NCBI GenBank assembly: GCA_045807745.1
Contig: JBJMGT010000042.1
Span: forward strand, 186,001 to 250,000
DNA from: QHXQ01 sp045807745
GTDB taxonomy: Bacteria; Acidobacteriota; Blastocatellia; Pyrinomonadales; Pyrinomonadaceae
DNA: 64,000 nucleotides
Direction of reading: 5' to 3'
Positions 1 to 9,567 of this stretch are shown here, piece after piece. The notes under the pieces are model-generated. The model saw nothing but the letters and a program-made list of their open reading frames with translations. It did not search any database and was not told where the DNA came from. Positions within the stretch are counted from its first letter, which is position 1; each line of letters starts with the position of its first letter. The translations under genes and the position numbers were made by a program.

Positions 1-1944
1 CGCGGGACGCTCTGCACCAAAGTCGCCAACTATCACGAACGCACACACAGTCCTGAACGCGTCCAGACCTGTCTGCGGCGCGTCGGGGCAAAAGGCGCGG
101 GGCGCTTCATGCCGATCAGTTGGGCCGAAGCGCTTGACGAGATCGCCGTGCGCTTTCGCACGCTCGCCGCATCGAGCGAAGGCGCGGAGACGATCCTGCC
201 GTACAGCTATTGCGGCACGATGGGGCTGGTGCAATCGCAGTCGATGGATCGGCGCTTCTTCCACCGGCTCGGCGCGTCGCTGTTAGACCGGACGATCTGC
301 GCGTCGGCCGGCGCGGCCGGTTACAAGGCGACCGTCGGCTTGAGTCTCGGCACAGACCCCGAACGGTTCGCGGACGCGCGCCTCATCATCCTGTGGGGCA
401 CGAACACGATCTCAAGCAACGTGCACCTGTGGCCCTTCATCCTCGCCGCCAAGCACAACGGCGCGCGCCTCATCGCGATTGATCCGCGCCGCACGCGCAC
501 GGCCGATCAATGTGATGAACACATCGCGCCGCTGCCCGGCACGGACGCCGCGCTCGCGCTCGGGCTGATGCACGTCATCTTCGCCGAAGGGCTGGAAGAT
601 AAAGACTATCTCGCGCGCTACACCATCGGCGCGGACGATTTGCGGCGGCGCGCCAGCGAGTATGCGCCCGCGCGGGTCGCCGAAGTTTGCGGACTTGAGG
701 CGGAGACGATTGTGCGGCTGGCGCGCGCGTACGCGACGACGCGCCCCGCAGTGATTCGCCTCAACTACGGACTGCAACGGCACGGGGGCGGCGGCATGGC
801 TGTGCGCACAGTTAGTTGCCTGCCGGCGGTTACGGGCGCATGGCGCGATGCGGCAGGCGGCGCGCTGCTCTCGACGAGCGGCACGTTCCCACTCAACTAC
901 GCGGCGCTCGAACGACCCGATCTTACACCTACGCCAACCCCGCGCACGATCAATATGTCGCAACTCGGCGACGCGCTGACCCGCATTGCTGAGCCGCCCG
1001 TGCGTGCGCTCTACGTCTACAACTCGAACCCGGCCGCGATTGCGCCCGATCAAGCGCAAGTGCTCGCGGGGTTAAGACGCGAAGACCTGTTCACGGTCGT
1101 GCACGAGCAGTTCATGACCGACACGTGCGACTACGCGGACATCGTGTTGCCGGCGACGACGCAGCTTGAGCACTTCGATCTGCACAAGGCTTATGGCCAC
1201 CTTTATCTGATTTTGAACGAGCCGGCGATCCAGCCGCTTCACGAAGCAAAACCGAACTCCGAAGTCTTTCGTCTACTAGCCGCGCGCCTAGGGTTTACGG
1301 AAGATTGTTTTAAAGATTCGGACGAAGAGATCGCACGCCAAGCCATCGACACGGATCATCCGGCGCTCAAAGGCATCACGCTTGAGCGTTTGCGAGAACG
1401 TGGTTGGGTGCGCTTGAACGTGCCGGAGACGTTCGCACCGTTCGCTGAAGGAAACTTTCCAACCCCGTCGGGCAAGTGCGAGCTTTATTCCGAAATGCTT
1501 GCGGCGCAAGGGTTGCCGCCCGTGCCCGAATTCATCCCACCGCACGAGTCGCGCGCAAGTGCGTCTGTGCTGGCCCGCCGTTTCCCGCTCGCGCTCGTCA
1601 GCCCGGCGGCGCACGCATTTTTGAATTCGAGCTTTGCCAATCTCCCGAAGCAACTGCGGCAGGAGCAGCATCCGTTCGTCGAGATCAACCCGGCGGACGC
1701 GGCCGCGCGCAGCATCAACGACGGCGACCGCGTGCGCGCCTTTAACGAACGCGGCGTGTGCGAGTTGACGGCCGTCGTCACGACGCGCGCACGCACGGGC
1801 GTCGTCGTCTCGCCCTCGGTCTGGTGGAACAAGCTCTCGCCGGATGGCATGAACGTCAACCAACTTACCTCGCAGGCGCTCACGGACATGGGCGGCGGCG
1901 CGACCTTCTACGACGCACTCGTCGAGATCGAACGCATCGCATAA
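1..1944 (+). CDS. Molybdopterin-dependent oxidoreductase, 5' end outside window
   Basis: The reading frame is open from base 1, so the true start lies upstream. The first visible residues (GTLCTKV, then GRFMPISWAEALDEIA) match the region just after the N-terminal 4Fe-4S cluster of bis-MGD enzymes of the DMSO reductase/formate dehydrogenase superfamily. The visible Cys in TLC would be the last cluster ligand. Further on, TICASAGAAGY is where the Mo-coordinating residue usually lies, ILWGTN and IDPRRT are cofactor-binding segments, and the C-terminal domain has PTPSGKCELYSE and INPADA as in the MoCo dinucleotide-binding domain. The substrate cannot be told. No subunit genes follow, so it may be a stand-alone cytoplasmic oxidoreductase. 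Confidence 0.9.
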   Translation, partial: RGTLCTKVANYHERTHSPERVQTCLRRVGAKGAGRFMPISWAEALDEIAVRFRTLAASSEGAETILPYSYCGTMGLVQSQSMDRRFFHRLGASLLDRTICASAGAAGYKATVGLSLGTDPERFADARLIILWGTNTISSNVHLWPFILAAKHNGARLIAIDPRRTRTADQCDEHIAPLPGTDAALALGLMHVIFAEGLEDKDYLARYTIGADDLRRRASEYAPARVAEVCGLEAETIVRLARAYATTRPAVIRLNYGLQRHGGGGMAVRTVSCLPAVTGAWRDAAGGALLSTSGTFPLNYAALERPDLTPTPTPRTINMSQLGDALTRIAEPPVRALYVYNSNPAAIAPDQAQVLAGLRREDLFTVVHEQFMTDTCDYADIVLPATTQLEHFDLHKAYGHLYLILNEPAIQPLHEAKPNSEVFRLLAARLGFTEDCFKDSDEEIARQAIDTDHPALKGITLERLRERGWVRLNVPETFAPFAEGNFPTPSGKCELYSEMLAAQGLPPVPEFIPPHESRASASVLARRFPLALVSPAAHAFLNSSFANLPKQLRQEQHPFVEINPADAAARSINDGDRVRAFNERGVCELTAVVTTRARTGVVVSPSVWWNKLSPDGMNVNQLTSQALTDMGGGATFYDALVEIERIA

Positions 1945-2060
1945 CTTAAAGCTACGCGTGTGGGCTTGACAGCGCCCGCCACTCTCGCCGATACATTATG
2001 CGCCGCTCTTGTCGCACGCCTTTGGCGGCGTGCATTCAGACGATCAATTTGCTAAGTCCC

Positions 2061-4298
2061 ATGCTAAAGCCAGAACAACTTTATCAACGCACGCGCGTCC
2101 GTCGCGGCATCGTTTCATTTGCGCTCCTGCTCGTTGCTCTCAGTCTCTTACCCGGCGCGCACGCACAAACGCGGCGCGCACAAGCCGCACGCCCGGCCGC
2201 CGTGAAGCTCTTGCCCGAAGAGATCGAGTTGCGCATCGTGCGCGCGGAGGACGAGCGGCGTTGGGACGCGAGCGACTTGGGCGCGCTCCTCATTGATAAG
2301 AATCCGTTGGTGCGCAGTCGCGCCGCACTCGCAGCCGGACGCATCGGCGATGAAGGCGCGGTTGCGCCGCTCAGCGAGTTGCTGCAAAAGGATAAGGACG
2401 CGGGCGTGCGCGCGCAGGCGGCGTTCGCGCTCGGCGAGATCGAGTCGCCGCTGGCGGTGGAGACGCTCACAACGGCCTTGCGCCTGAGTCCCGTCGCGGA
2501 AGTGCGCGCGCGCGCCATCGAGGCACTCGGCAAGATCGCCGCCGCGCTCCCGCAGACGGAAGAGGCGCGCCGACTGGCCATCGGGCAGGTCATCACGACA
2601 GCGTTGACGGCCGAGCGCACGCGCACGACGCAAGGCGAGAGCGGCGGCGCGCGCGCGGTCGAGTTGCTTGGGCTGACAGCGGTCTTGCGTGCGCGTCCGA
2701 CGGATGGCGGCAAGGCGCTAACGCCGTTACTCTCAGCGACGGATGCGCGCGTGCGCGCCGACGCGGCGAACGCGCTGGCGCGGCTGCGCGCGAAGGACGG
2801 CACGGAGCAGTTGCGCAAATTGTTGGCGAGCGATACGGACGCGGTTGTGCGCGCCAACGCGGCACGCGCGCTCGGCAGCGCGGAAGACAAGACCGCGTTT
2901 GATGAGTTGCTGAAGCGTGCGACCGAAGACGAAGACTTGCGTGTGCGCGTCAGTTCCATCCGCGCGCTCGCCACGCTCAAGGATGCGCGCGCCGCCGAGC
3001 CGCTCGTCAAACGCGGCGATGCATTAACTGTAGCCTACCGCGCGGCCAAGACGGCCAACACGGCGCGCCCGGCGGAGTTGAACGAACTGCTTGAGATCGC
3101 GACGGCGCTGGGGCGTGTGCTCGCCAACACGAGCGACGAGCGCGCGTTGAACTTCCTGCGGGCGCTCCGTGCGGACGAGAAATGGGCTGCGCCCGAAGCT
3201 GAAGTCGCGTTCGCGCGCATCGCGCCGACGCAGTATTTGCATGAAGCGCCGTTCAAAAATCTATTCTTGCGCCCCGCCGACAACAAGCTCACGTGGCAAG
3301 CGGTCGCAGCGGTCGCCAACGGCTTGGCCGAGTTGGCGCAGGCATCGAGCGAGAAGCTCGGCAACAGTGCCTTGACCACACAGGCCGACGCGCAGTTGGC
3401 CATCCGTGCGCTCGTCACCGAACAGGCGACGCCGGCGCTTGCGCTGCCCGATGTGTTGCGCGCGCTCGCCGCTTACAAGCCGACCGATCTCGATCTCATC
3501 ATGCGCGCGCAACTCAAGGCGCAGGATGTGATCGTGCGCGCCACCGCGGCCGAACTGTTGGGCGAGTTGCCGCCCGACGTAGACACCACACGCGCGCTCA
3601 CCGATGCGCTCACGCCGGCGCTCACAGATGAGTTGAACGATGCGGCGCTCGCCATCCTCGATGCGCTCGCCAAGCAGAAGCGCGAAGATGCGACCGCGGC
3701 GATCAAGACGACGCTGGCGGCGCAGGATTATCTCGTCCGCCGCCGCGCGGCGACGCTGCTGGCGGCCGCGAAGGCCGATGGCGCAGACGACGCGCACAGT
3801 CAGACCGTCGCCACGCGTTATCACCTCGCCGACTATCGACGCGCGCTCGCGCGCAGAGACAAACGTGTGCTGGCGGTCGTCACGACAGACAAAGGCGCGT
3901 TCACGATTGAGCTACTGCCGGACGACGCGCCGCTCACGGTCGATAATTTCGTGGAGCTTGCACGGCGCGGCTACTTCAACAACATCACGTTCCATCGTGT
4001 CGTGCCCAACTTCGTCATTCAAGGCGGCGATCCGCGCGGCGACGGCAACGGCGGCCCCGGCTATCAGATTCGCTGCGAGATCAACCGCGTCCCATACGCG
4101 CGCGGCGCGGTCGGGATGGCCTTGTCGGGCAAGGACACGGGCGGCTCGCAGTGGTTCATCACCCATTCGCCGCAGCCGCACCTGGACGGCGGCTACACGG
4201 TCTTCGGGCGCGTCACACAAGGCATGGAAGTTGTTGACCGTATCGCACGCGGCGACCGCATCCTGAGCGTCAACGTGACGGAGACAAAGGCCAAGTAA
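2061..4298 (+). CDS. Secreted HEAT-repeat protein with C-terminal cyclophilin-type peptidyl-prolyl isomerase
   Basis: An in-frame ATG at 1998 exists, but the ATG at 2061 puts a basic n-region and a hydrophobic signal segment (FALLLVALSLLPGAHA) near the N terminus, so I prefer 2061. About 550 residues of short alpha-helical repeats follow (VRSRAALAAGRIG, VRAQAAFALGEI, VRANAARALGSA), typical HEAT/PBS-lyase-type units. The last ~155 residues are a cyclophilin: FHRVVPNFVIQGGDP carries the catalytic Arg and Phe, followed by GSQWFIT and YTVFGRV. It probably acts in the periplasm or outer-membrane space as a foldase whose repeats bind clients. The next gene also has a signal peptide. Confidence 0.88.
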   Translation: MLKPEQLYQRTRVRRGIVSFALLLVALSLLPGAHAQTRRAQAARPAAVKLLPEEIELRIVRAEDERRWDASDLGALLIDKNPLVRSRAALAAGRIGDEGAVAPLSELLQKDKDAGVRAQAAFALGEIESPLAVETLTTALRLSPVAEVRARAIEALGKIAAALPQTEEARRLAIGQVITTALTAERTRTTQGESGGARAVELLGLTAVLRARPTDGGKALTPLLSATDARVRADAANALARLRAKDGTEQLRKLLASDTDAVVRANAARALGSAEDKTAFDELLKRATEDEDLRVRVSSIRALATLKDARAAEPLVKRGDALTVAYRAAKTANTARPAELNELLEIATALGRVLANTSDERALNFLRALRADEKWAAPEAEVAFARIAPTQYLHEAPFKNLFLRPADNKLTWQAVAAVANGLAELAQASSEKLGNSALTTQADAQLAIRALVTEQATPALALPDVLRALAAYKPTDLDLIMRAQLKAQDVIVRATAAELLGELPPDVDTTRALTDALTPALTDELNDAALAILDALAKQKREDATAAIKTTLAAQDYLVRRRAATLLAAAKADGADDAHSQTVATRYHLADYRRALARRDKRVLAVVTTDKGAFTIELLPDDAPLTVDNFVELARRGYFNNITFHRVVPNFVIQGGDPRGDGNGGPGYQIRCEINRVPYARGAVGMALSGKDTGGSQWFITHSPQPHLDGGYTVFGRVTQGMEVVDRIARGDRILSVNVTETKAK

Positions 4299-4414
4299 AC
4301 GCTCAAGCGCTGTGTGCGTTTGACCGCGCAGACGGCGCGCGTTTATCTTGGCGTTCGTCTCCCTTCTGCGGTGCACAAGTCCTGCGGTCTGTTCGACCTG
4401 ACTGAAGCGTTAAC

Positions 4415-6250
4415 ATGCGGCGACAAAACGAGAGTGCCGGCGGCGCGCGACGGGCCGCGCGCCTGTGCGTCGTGGGCTTAATCTGTCTGCTGGCTCTCTG
4501 CTTCTGCATCGCGCGCGCGCAGACTGCCTCGGCGCAGACGAGTAGCGCGGCCGCGCCGCATCTGCGTTATCAACTCAACCTCGCGCTCGACTTCGACGCG
4601 CGCACCTACACGGGCACGGAGCGCGTGCGCTGGGTCAACCGCGACAGCAAGCCGACCTCCGTCGTCTACTTTCACCTCTACGCCAATCTGCGCGGCGATG
4701 CTGCGCCGCATCCCAATCAACCGAACAGCGATGAGAGCGCGCCGGCAGTTACGGCCGACGAGCCGCGCCTTGAGATCGCGGCCGTGCGCGCGGGCGACGG
4801 GCAGACGCCGCTGCCCTTCACGCTCGACGAGCAGGCGACACTCTTGCGCGTCAACCTGCGCGAGGCTGTGCCCGCCGGGGGCAGCACGGAGCTAGAGCTT
4901 GCGTTTAATGGCAGCGTGCCGGAGATCGACGCGGACGAGACGAGTCTACCCGCACACGTCGTCCAACAACTCGGCGCGGCCCTTCGCGACACGCGCGAGA
5001 CGCGCCGGGCGCGCGATCTGAACTTCCGTTCGCGCGGCGTTATGCTGCTCGGCATGGCTTACCCCGTCTTGGCTGTGCGCGACGGCAACGATTGGCAACG
5101 CGACGTTAAGCCGAGCGTCGGCGATCTGCTCTTCACCGAAGTGGCCGACTATGAAGTGACGATTGGCGCATCAACGGATGTCAAACTTTTTACGTCGGGC
5201 GAGTTCCGCACGACGACGTTTCATCCCGTGTTCTTGCCACGCGATAAACCCACGTTTGGCGAGAATCATTTTACGGGCGCGAACCTGCGTAACTTTGCCA
5301 TCCTCGCGGGCCGCGGGCTGAAGGCTGACGAACGCACGGTCGAAGGCGTGCGCGTGCGTTCGATCTGGACGATGGAGCATGAGAAGGTCGGTCGGCGCGC
5401 GCTCGATGTGGCCACGGCGGCCGTGCGCCTCTTCAACGCGCGCTATGGGCCGCTGCCCTACGAGAGTGTGTCGGTGGTGGAAGCGCCGCTCGTGGCCGGC
5501 TTGGGCAGCGCGGAGTTTGCGAACATGAGTGTGATCGCGAGCGCGTTCTACGTGGACTTCGACGCGCCCGCGATGCGCAACCTGCCGGAGTTGGTGCGCG
5601 AGCAGCGCGCGTCGGTCGAAGATAGTCTGGAGTTTGCGGTCGCGCACATGATCGCGCACCAGTGGTGGGGCATGGTGGTGGGCAGTTCGCCGGAGCGCAC
5701 CCCGGTGCTCGACGAGGCGTTGGCGCATTGGTCTGCGCTCGTCTACTACCGCGAGACGAAGGGGCCGGAGCGGGCCACGCAGGCGCGCGACGATCAACTG
5801 CGCGGCGTCTATGAAGTCTATCGCACCTTCGGCGGCGACGACATGGCGGCCGACCACGCCGCGCGCGATTATCGCAACTCGTTCCAGTACGCCGCCATCG
5901 TCTCGGCGAAAGGCGCGCTCATGTTCGAGGCGCTGGAGAAACTACTGGGTAGCGAACGCGTCTTCACGGCATTGCGCCGTTACGGGGAGGCGAACCGTTT
6001 TGAGGTCGCCGAGTTGGATGATCTGCGCGGCGCATTTGTGGCCGAAGCACCCATCGAACGACGCCGCGCCGTCACACGCCTATTCGACCGCTGGCTCTCG
6101 GAGAAGCACGGCGACGAAGACATCGCCCCGCCCAACCCGCAACTGGCCGCCGCGCTCGGCATCGCCACCGAACAGTCCGGCCCCAAAGACCGCAACGCCT
6201 TCTCCCGCCTCGGCCGCTTCTTCTGGCGACAGATGACGCGCATCCGCTGA
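4415..6250 (+). CDS. Secreted M1-family aminopeptidase-like protein lacking the catalytic Glu
   Basis: An N-terminal signal segment (LCVVGLICLLALCFCIARAQ) precedes an M1-type beta-rich domain (LDFDARTYTGTERVRWVNRD) and a thermolysin-like domain. The zinc site reads AHMIAHQWWG...LDEALAHW. Both His ligands (H411, H415) and the third ligand E434, 19 residues after H415, are kept in HxxxH-x18-E spacing. The general-base Glu of HEXXH is Met412 (codon ATG at 5648-5650). The zinc could still bind, but peptidase activity by the usual mechanism is not expected. Possible roles are a binding protein or an enzyme with a changed mechanism. A single sequencing substitution cannot turn GAG into ATG, so the change looks real. 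Confidence 0.85.
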   Translation: MRRQNESAGGARRAARLCVVGLICLLALCFCIARAQTASAQTSSAAAPHLRYQLNLALDFDARTYTGTERVRWVNRDSKPTSVVYFHLYANLRGDAAPHPNQPNSDESAPAVTADEPRLEIAAVRAGDGQTPLPFTLDEQATLLRVNLREAVPAGGSTELELAFNGSVPEIDADETSLPAHVVQQLGAALRDTRETRRARDLNFRSRGVMLLGMAYPVLAVRDGNDWQRDVKPSVGDLLFTEVADYEVTIGASTDVKLFTSGEFRTTTFHPVFLPRDKPTFGENHFTGANLRNFAILAGRGLKADERTVEGVRVRSIWTMEHEKVGRRALDVATAAVRLFNARYGPLPYESVSVVEAPLVAGLGSAEFANMSVIASAFYVDFDAPAMRNLPELVREQRASVEDSLEFAVAHMIAHQWWGMVVGSSPERTPVLDEALAHWSALVYYRETKGPERATQARDDQLRGVYEVYRTFGGDDMAADHAARDYRNSFQYAAIVSAKGALMFEALEKLLGSERVFTALRRYGEANRFEVAELDDLRGAFVAEAPIERRRAVTRLFDRWLSEKHGDEDIAPPNPQLAAALGIATEQSGPKDRNAFSRLGRFFWRQMTRIR

Positions 6251-6304
6251 CTTTCAACCCTGCTTGTTCGCTAAAGCCTTAACCCGGAAAGATTAAGACC
6301 ACCA

Positions 6305-6883
6305 TCATCCCGCCTGCCTGAGTCTTCCCGGAACGATTTTGGAACGATGTGGCTGCGCCGCATATTCCGTCGCTGCCAACAGTCCTTCGTCCGGCGGGTG
6401 GACGTACCGTTCCGTCTGCTTGGTGTTGGAGTGTCCTATCAGCCGTGCGATCTTCTTCAGGTTTATGTCGGCGTCACCTAGGCGTGAGCCGTACGCGTGT
6501 CGCAGGTCGTGAAAGCGGAGGACTTTGACCCCGGCGCGGGCACACGCCTTGCGGAAGAAGTGATCCACCGTCCCCCGCTTGAGCGGCCGCCCGCGCTCGT
6601 CGGTGAAAATGTAACTACCGCGCGCCGACTCGCAGAGATTCAGCAGAAGTTCTCTGACCTCTCCGCTCATTGGCACACCCTCAGTCTTGCGCCTGTCGCG
6701 CTTCCACTTCGGGTTGACAATGAACAGCCGGTTGCGGCTGAAGTCCACAGCGGACTTCTCCAGCGCGATCAACTCGCCCTGCCGCAGTCCGGTCCAGAGG
6801 GCCAACTGAATCATCGGCTTTAAGAACGATGGGCCTTGCGGAGCGAAGTACCGCGATAAACTCCGCCACGATCCAGAAGTCAT
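6305..6883 (-). pseudogene. Tyrosine recombinase/integrase, catalytic domain only (truncated or frameshifted)
   Basis: The 192 residues hold the full catalytic set of a phage-type tyrosine recombinase: Arg in TGLRQGEL, a Lys in the beta-hairpin region (NPKWKRD), HDLRH, IGHSN and the nucleophile Tyr in ERYVHP. The N-terminal SAM-like DNA-binding domain is missing. The frame is closed by a TAA 21 bases before the first ATG. A neighbouring frame (to about 7142) stays open further upstream and might hold a shifted remainder, but I do not recognise it. It faces leftward at the left edge of the ubiquitin-like island, as an inactivated mobility gene often does. Activity is unlikely without the arm-binding domain. 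Confidence 0.72.
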
Positions 6884-7708
6884 CGGCTTCTTCCGCCGGG
6901 ATTACGATAGGCTCGAAGTTCTCGTTCAGGAGTGCGGGTACGATACGCGCATGCCGCCATTCTCCGTCCGCCGCCTCGCGCTTCACACGCGCGTCATCGA
7001 GTGAGATGAGCGTAAGCTGCGGCTCAGGTCGAGGTACAACCTGCGATGCCGCGAGGAGTGATACCGACATCACGTAGGTCGCTCTTGTGGCCACGTGCTT
7101 TAAGTAGATAACCTGCTCACCTTGGGTCAAGTAGATGAGCACCTTAGCTTACTTTAACCATTCTTTAACCCAATCCTTTACTTCGCGCAGCCCTGACCTG
7201 CCGAAGTCAACAGCCTGTGCGGGGATACCATGTCTATTCCGTTTCCCATGTTGAATGCAAAATAATATTTGGACACTTGATAAATTAAGTATAAACTATT
7301 AGTCCTTATCGGTAAGGGTGCCTGAAATGACGGGAAACCTCACGTCAGAATATGACACTCTATAAATTGCGTACATTGATCAGTGTACGCTGCCGCCGGT
7401 AGGGACTATCAGCCAGCTTAAGGATAATGCGGCGCATTTACTCATTGATGATGGCTCAGAGCCAGCGCGCACGCTTTTACTCAAACCACCGCCGCTCAGG
7501 TTATGCGAACCCGTGATAAAATACGGGCCGATCGGGCATCAGCAACCGTTTGGGTCGCTATTCAAACGGACGACTCAAAGAACAACCCTACAAGGTGCTT
7601 CACAAGTGCGGTCGGAAGAAGATTCGCTATTGCATTGATAGGGTAAACTAACAGCCGCTTTCTCTTTACGTCGTCAACCCTTGACTCACATATTCGAGAG
7701 CTAACTCT
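6884..7708. other. Gene-poor stretch at the left edge of the island
   Basis: No convincing gene is seen. A minus-strand frame open to 7142 has no family I recognise. From 7150 to 7680 the DNA is AT-richer than its surroundings. A short hairpin with 7-bp arms (GCGTACA/TGTACGC) lies at 7369-7390. A 40-codon stretch ending in TAA at 7649-7651 reads like the basic tail of a lost gene (KVLHKCGRKKIRYCID) but has no start. This is consistent with decayed mobile DNA upstream of the first island gene. No tRNA or obvious attachment site is visible here. Confidence 0.5.
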
Positions 7709-8914
7709 ATGTTAGAAGAGCAACAAGGCGAAACCACCGTTGCCCGTATCAAAGACCCCACGCGCGATCGTTATCATGCGCTCGCCCTCAGTTCTGTATG
7801 GGAGCTTGAGAAGATACGTAATGCGCAAGCATTAGTAATCGGTGCGGGGGCTTTAGGAAATGAGGTCTCGAAGAATTTAGTCATGCTGGGTGTTAGGCGG
7901 ATCATCATTCTCGACCGCGATACGGTCGAGGTGGCGAATCTGTCTCGTTCAATCTTTTTTAGGGAGTCCGATCATGGCCGCCCGAAGTCGGAGATTCTTA
8001 AAGAGCGGCTGCGCGAATTCAATCCTGACGTGGATGTGATTGCGGTCAACGGAGATCTAAACGAGGCGCTCGGCATCGGCCTAGTGCGGCGGATGGATAT
8101 GATCTTCTCCTGCTTGGATAACCGCTTGGCGCGCCGTACGATCAACCGGATGTGTCAGAAAGTTTCTAAACCATGGGTGGACGGATCCATGGAGAATCTA
8201 CTCGGCGATGTCACGGTCTACCTTCCTAATGAAGGCCCCTGTTACGAGTGCGGTCTAACGTTAGCGGATAAAGAGGTTATTGCGAAGGCAGTGTCGTGTC
8301 GGGGTATCGCGCTCCAGAATCTATCACTCGGTAAGGTCCCGACGGTCTCAACCATGGGCTCAATTATCGCGGCGCTCCAAGTGCAGGAGGCAATAAAGCT
8401 GCTGCATGATGCTCCCAGCGGCTCGTTGGGGGGGAAGCGACTCGTAGTGAACTGCGAGATCAACGATTTTTATAGAACTGTGGGCGACCGAAAGGATGAT
8501 TGTCCGGGCCACTTCCGGTACGGTGATATTACGGAGGTCGCTGAATGGCAGAGCGACACGGTTTCGCCACAGGAGATTCTGGGCCGGTTCGAGGTGGACT
8601 CGGGCAACACAGGGCATATCCGTTTGGGAAGGGAAATCGTCATCGCTCTGTACTGTGCGGTGTGCAACACGGAGGAGGCGCTGGGCGAGCCGCTCAACGT
8701 ATTGAAGATGGAGAGGACGCTCTGTCCAACATGTGGCGAGATGCGGGAGGTAAAGACCACTAACGTCGTGCGAGGAACTGAACCCTACGCGAACAAACCT
8801 CTGGCCCAACTGGGGCTGCCGCTGTTAGATATTATTGAAGTCCGGGGCCGCAGCGGGAGTGCGTGGTATGAGATTACGGGGGACACCGAGGCATTCCCCA
8901 GCGGGTTGCACTAA
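7709..8914 (+). CDS. E1-like (ThiF/UBA family) ubiquitin-activating enzyme
   Basis: This is an adenylating E1 of 401 residues. The Rossmann nucleotide loop is GAGALG (45-50), followed by ILDRDTVEVANLSR (Asp and Arg of the adenylation site), a Lys in RPKSEIL and SCLDNRLARRTIN, all standard in ThiF/MoeB/UBA domains. C178-x2-C181 is a zinc pair. C197 in VSCRGIAL lies where UBA3-type E1s keep the thioester Cys, before PTVSTMGSIIAALQVQEAIKLL. Beyond ~240 there is an extra C-terminal domain with CAVC and CPTC pairs, probably a zinc ribbon, possibly for E2 or Ubl docking. It is the first gene of the plus-strand block; a weak GAGAG lies 8 bases before the ATG. Its likely partner is the Ubl at 9568. 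Confidence 0.93.
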   Translation: MLEEQQGETTVARIKDPTRDRYHALALSSVWELEKIRNAQALVIGAGALGNEVSKNLVMLGVRRIIILDRDTVEVANLSRSIFFRESDHGRPKSEILKERLREFNPDVDVIAVNGDLNEALGIGLVRRMDMIFSCLDNRLARRTINRMCQKVSKPWVDGSMENLLGDVTVYLPNEGPCYECGLTLADKEVIAKAVSCRGIALQNLSLGKVPTVSTMGSIIAALQVQEAIKLLHDAPSGSLGGKRLVVNCEINDFYRTVGDRKDDCPGHFRYGDITEVAEWQSDTVSPQEILGRFEVDSGNTGHIRLGREIVIALYCAVCNTEEALGEPLNVLKMERTLCPTCGEMREVKTTNVVRGTEPYANKPLAQLGLPLLDIIEVRGRSGSAWYEITGDTEAFPSGLH

Positions 8915-8992
8915 TCGCCGGTTCGGGCGTGCGCGGGCTAGAGCAGACGACAGGCGGCGCAACGGTTTTGGAGTGCTATGACAGCCTGATTT

Positions 8993-9466
8993 ATGGATAA
9001 CGGAGTCATCAGAATTAATAAGCCGCCGGCAGGGTTTCTTGAGAAGATCAAGGCGTTCTTTTCGAGAGTCTCCCGTTGGTTCGCAGTCGGGACACGCAAG
9101 GATCGCGCGGTCGTTGATGTGAGCCGGGCGGGGCGCAGCCAAACCAGCGTCGTGCCCAGTACGACCGCTGGCAACAATGGCAATTCGACCATTCGTATTT
9201 CGCGCCGCAGCAACGCAAATGAGACTGCCCCGGCTAACAACCAGGCTGGCACAGCATCTCGCCCCAGACCTCGCCGCTCAAGACGGGCAAACGGGAGGCT
9301 CAACATCGATGATACTAATGTCCCCATATGTAAGGCGTGTAAGCAAGAGTTAAGCGTCAGCGATGATAAGGCAAGGTGTTCGCTCAACGCGCAACACGTC
9401 ATTCATCGAAAATGCGTCGAATTCATAAAGCATAAATGCCCCTCCTGTGGCGGGAGAATCAGATAG
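8993..9466 (+). CDS. RING-like zinc-binding protein, candidate E3
   Basis: The protein has 157 residues. Residues 1-105 are basic and low in complexity, with VIRIN (5-9) and TIRIS (67-71) resembling the island's shared short motif. Residues 113-152 hold eight ordered zinc ligands: C113-x2-C116-x12-C129-x5-H135-x2-H138-x2-C141-x7-C149-x2-C152. This is the RING-H2 order (C3H2C3), with a slightly long C-x5-H loop. The CPSC ending is typical of RING fingers. Its position between E1 and Ubl genes supports an E3-like role, but a structural treble-clef zinc finger without ligase activity is also possible. The start has no strong ribosome site. Confidence 0.7.
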   Translation: MDNGVIRINKPPAGFLEKIKAFFSRVSRWFAVGTRKDRAVVDVSRAGRSQTSVVPSTTAGNNGNSTIRISRRSNANETAPANNQAGTASRPRPRRSRRANGRLNIDDTNVPICKACKQELSVSDDKARCSLNAQHVIHRKCVEFIKHKCPSCGGRIR

Positions 9467-9567
9467 ATACCACCCCGGCGTGGTCTATTTCGGTTGAACT
9501 CCTGTGGGAGGTACGGTCAAGCGGGCTAAGACAACCTGAGTTTCACCAACTTTGAGGAGGCACAGAC

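Noticed and set aside
2084..3010. 308-codon minus-strand frame opposite the HEAT-cyclophilin gene
   Set aside because: Ser/Ala/Arg-rich shadow of the repeats with no recognisable fold.
6681..7142. 153-codon minus-strand frame upstream of the integrase remnant
   Set aside because: Part overlaps the integrase frame and the rest has no family; kept only as a possible shifted remainder.
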